64,000 nt of DNA from Candidatus Brocadia sp. (lineage in GTDB: Bacteria > Planctomycetota > Brocadiia > Brocadiales > Brocadiaceae): contig SOEU01000001.1 in NCBI GenBank assembly GCA_021646415.1, forward strand, positions 62,001-126,000, given 5' to 3'. The notes under the pieces were generated by a model. It saw nothing but the letters and a program-made list of their open reading frames with translations. It was not told where the DNA came from and made no database searches. Position 1 is the stretch's first letter. Each line of letters opens with the position of its first letter. Shown here one piece after another: positions 63,222-64,000 of this stretch. The position numbers were made by a program, and so were the translations under genes.

Positions 63222-63463
63222 GTAACGAACCTCCCTACTTTATTTGAATTTCAAATTTGTCGAAAAATAAACGCAATATTACTATCCAGTACCAAGTAAC
63301 TCTTTTTGGTCTTCTGTTCCGTTGCAACACGAAAACACTTGATTCACCATAATTTACTGTTTAGAATGCAGTACAGTCTTTTGAAACAATTGTTCTACCT
63401 CTACGGTATAAATAATAATCAAAATCGACCTTTATACGCAAGCAATTTTGGTTCAGATATTTT

Positions 63464-64000
63464 ATGCAATCAGATAAAAAAACCTTTAAGGCAGGTTATG
63501 TAGCCATTGTGGGTAAACCGAATGTGGGGAAATCAACCCTGATCAACGATTTTATGGGATGTAAATTATCCATCGTTACTCCAAAACCCCAGACAACCAG
63601 AAAAAAAATCATGGGCGTATTAACAAGGGAAGAGTATCAGATCGTTTTTTACGATACCCCGGGCATTATGGATCCGAAATATGAATTACAAGAATACATG
63701 GTGAAGACTGCCTACAATACTATAGAAGATGCGGATGTAATATTGCTGATGGCAGAACCTTTTGAGCCTCCTGACAACGTGGACAAGGCAATATTTGAAA
63801 AGTTATCGCGTTTTAATATACCGGTAATTTTAGCCATTAACAAGATAGATTTGGTGGAAAAAGACAGTCTAATACCGATTATTTCCGCGTATAATACTCA
63901 GTTCAAATTTGCCGAGATTGTCCCGATCTCAGCCTTAAAAGGAATGAATCTTGACCTGATACTAACACTCATTGTGAAATACTTGCCAGAAGGAGAACCT
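63464..64000 (+). CDS. era: GTPase Era (partial, cut by window edge)
   Basis: 179 codons are visible from ATG 63464. G1 is VGKPNVGKST at about residues 16-25, then PQTTRKKIMGVLT (switch region), FYDTPGIM (G3), and AINKIDLVEKD (G4), with VPISALKG as G5. The KH RNA-binding domain that distinguishes Era lies beyond the edge, but the QTTRxxIxG switch is diagnostic. Era assists 16S rRNA/30S assembly. No clear ribosome site precedes the ATG. Confidence 0.92.
   Translation, partial: MQSDKKTFKAGYVAIVGKPNVGKSTLINDFMGCKLSIVTPKPQTTRKKIMGVLTREEYQIVFYDTPGIMDPKYELQEYMVKTAYNTIEDADVILLMAEPFEPPDNVDKAIFEKLSRFNIPVILAINKIDLVEKDSLIPIISAYNTQFKFAEIVPISALKGMNLDLILTLIVKYLPEGEP

Overview
The window looks like chromosomal DNA of an anammox-type planctomycete (Brocadiales; Kuenenia/Brocadia-like). 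This is an inference. It rests on a Hyf/Hyc-type membrane hydrogenase operon, a very large PfaD-like/polyketide synthase next to exopolysaccharide export genes, a long exopolysaccharide (EPS) locus with several sulfotransferases, and many small palindromic repeats and decayed mobile genes. No rRNA, tRNA, CRISPR array or diagnostic hydrazine-metabolism gene was seen, so the assignment is not proven.

Layout. 1-5.0 kb (minus): a giant PKS-like gene cut by the window edge, preceded by a Wza-like export lipoprotein. 6.7-14.7 kb (plus): a six-gene group 4 [NiFe] hydrogenase operon (hyfB, C, E, F, G and a hyfH-hyfI fusion), interrupted by a small nuclease-gene cassette with inverted-repeat ends. 14.8-18.3 kb: a group II intron with its reverse transcriptase, an older intron 3' remnant in the opposite direction, and a REP-associated (RAYT) transposase. 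18.4-25.3 kb (plus): a SulP anion transporter behind two decayed tandem copies of its own 5' end, a glutamate dehydrogenase, an MFS transporter and an ArsB/NhaD-like permease. 25.7-27.4 kb: two exported proteins, one of the DUF1264 family.

27.5-48.9 kb is mainly an EPS locus. It holds a flippase, three sulfotransferases, a methyltransferase, glycosyltransferases, a winged-helix regulator, a HEAT-repeat protein, phosphomannomutase, a UDP-glucuronate decarboxylase-like enzyme, an outer-membrane barrel protein, a second Wza-like protein, a DegT aminotransferase and an initiating sugar transferase. A Phd/VapC module, dapF and a lipoprotein lie among them. The flippase-sulfotransferase operon and the regulator are each preceded by the same roughly 130-bp promoter-leader. 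Each copy has TTGACA, a 17-bp spacer, a TTRAAT -10, four 8-bp sites at exact 16-bp spacing, and two conserved RNA hairpins. This is the strongest candidate here for an undescribed regulatory system.

49-64 kb mixes housekeeping genes (glyS, a nucleotide-sugar dehydrogenase, a YhaM-like exoribonuclease, rnr, a polyferredoxin, era) with accessory debris: truncated integrase, restriction-modification and transposase genes, a DUF559 nuclease cassette with inverted-repeat ends, and several families of MITE-like palindromic elements. Two such families recur across the window. One has three copies at 59-61.5 kb; the other has copies at 6.5 and 59.4 kb.
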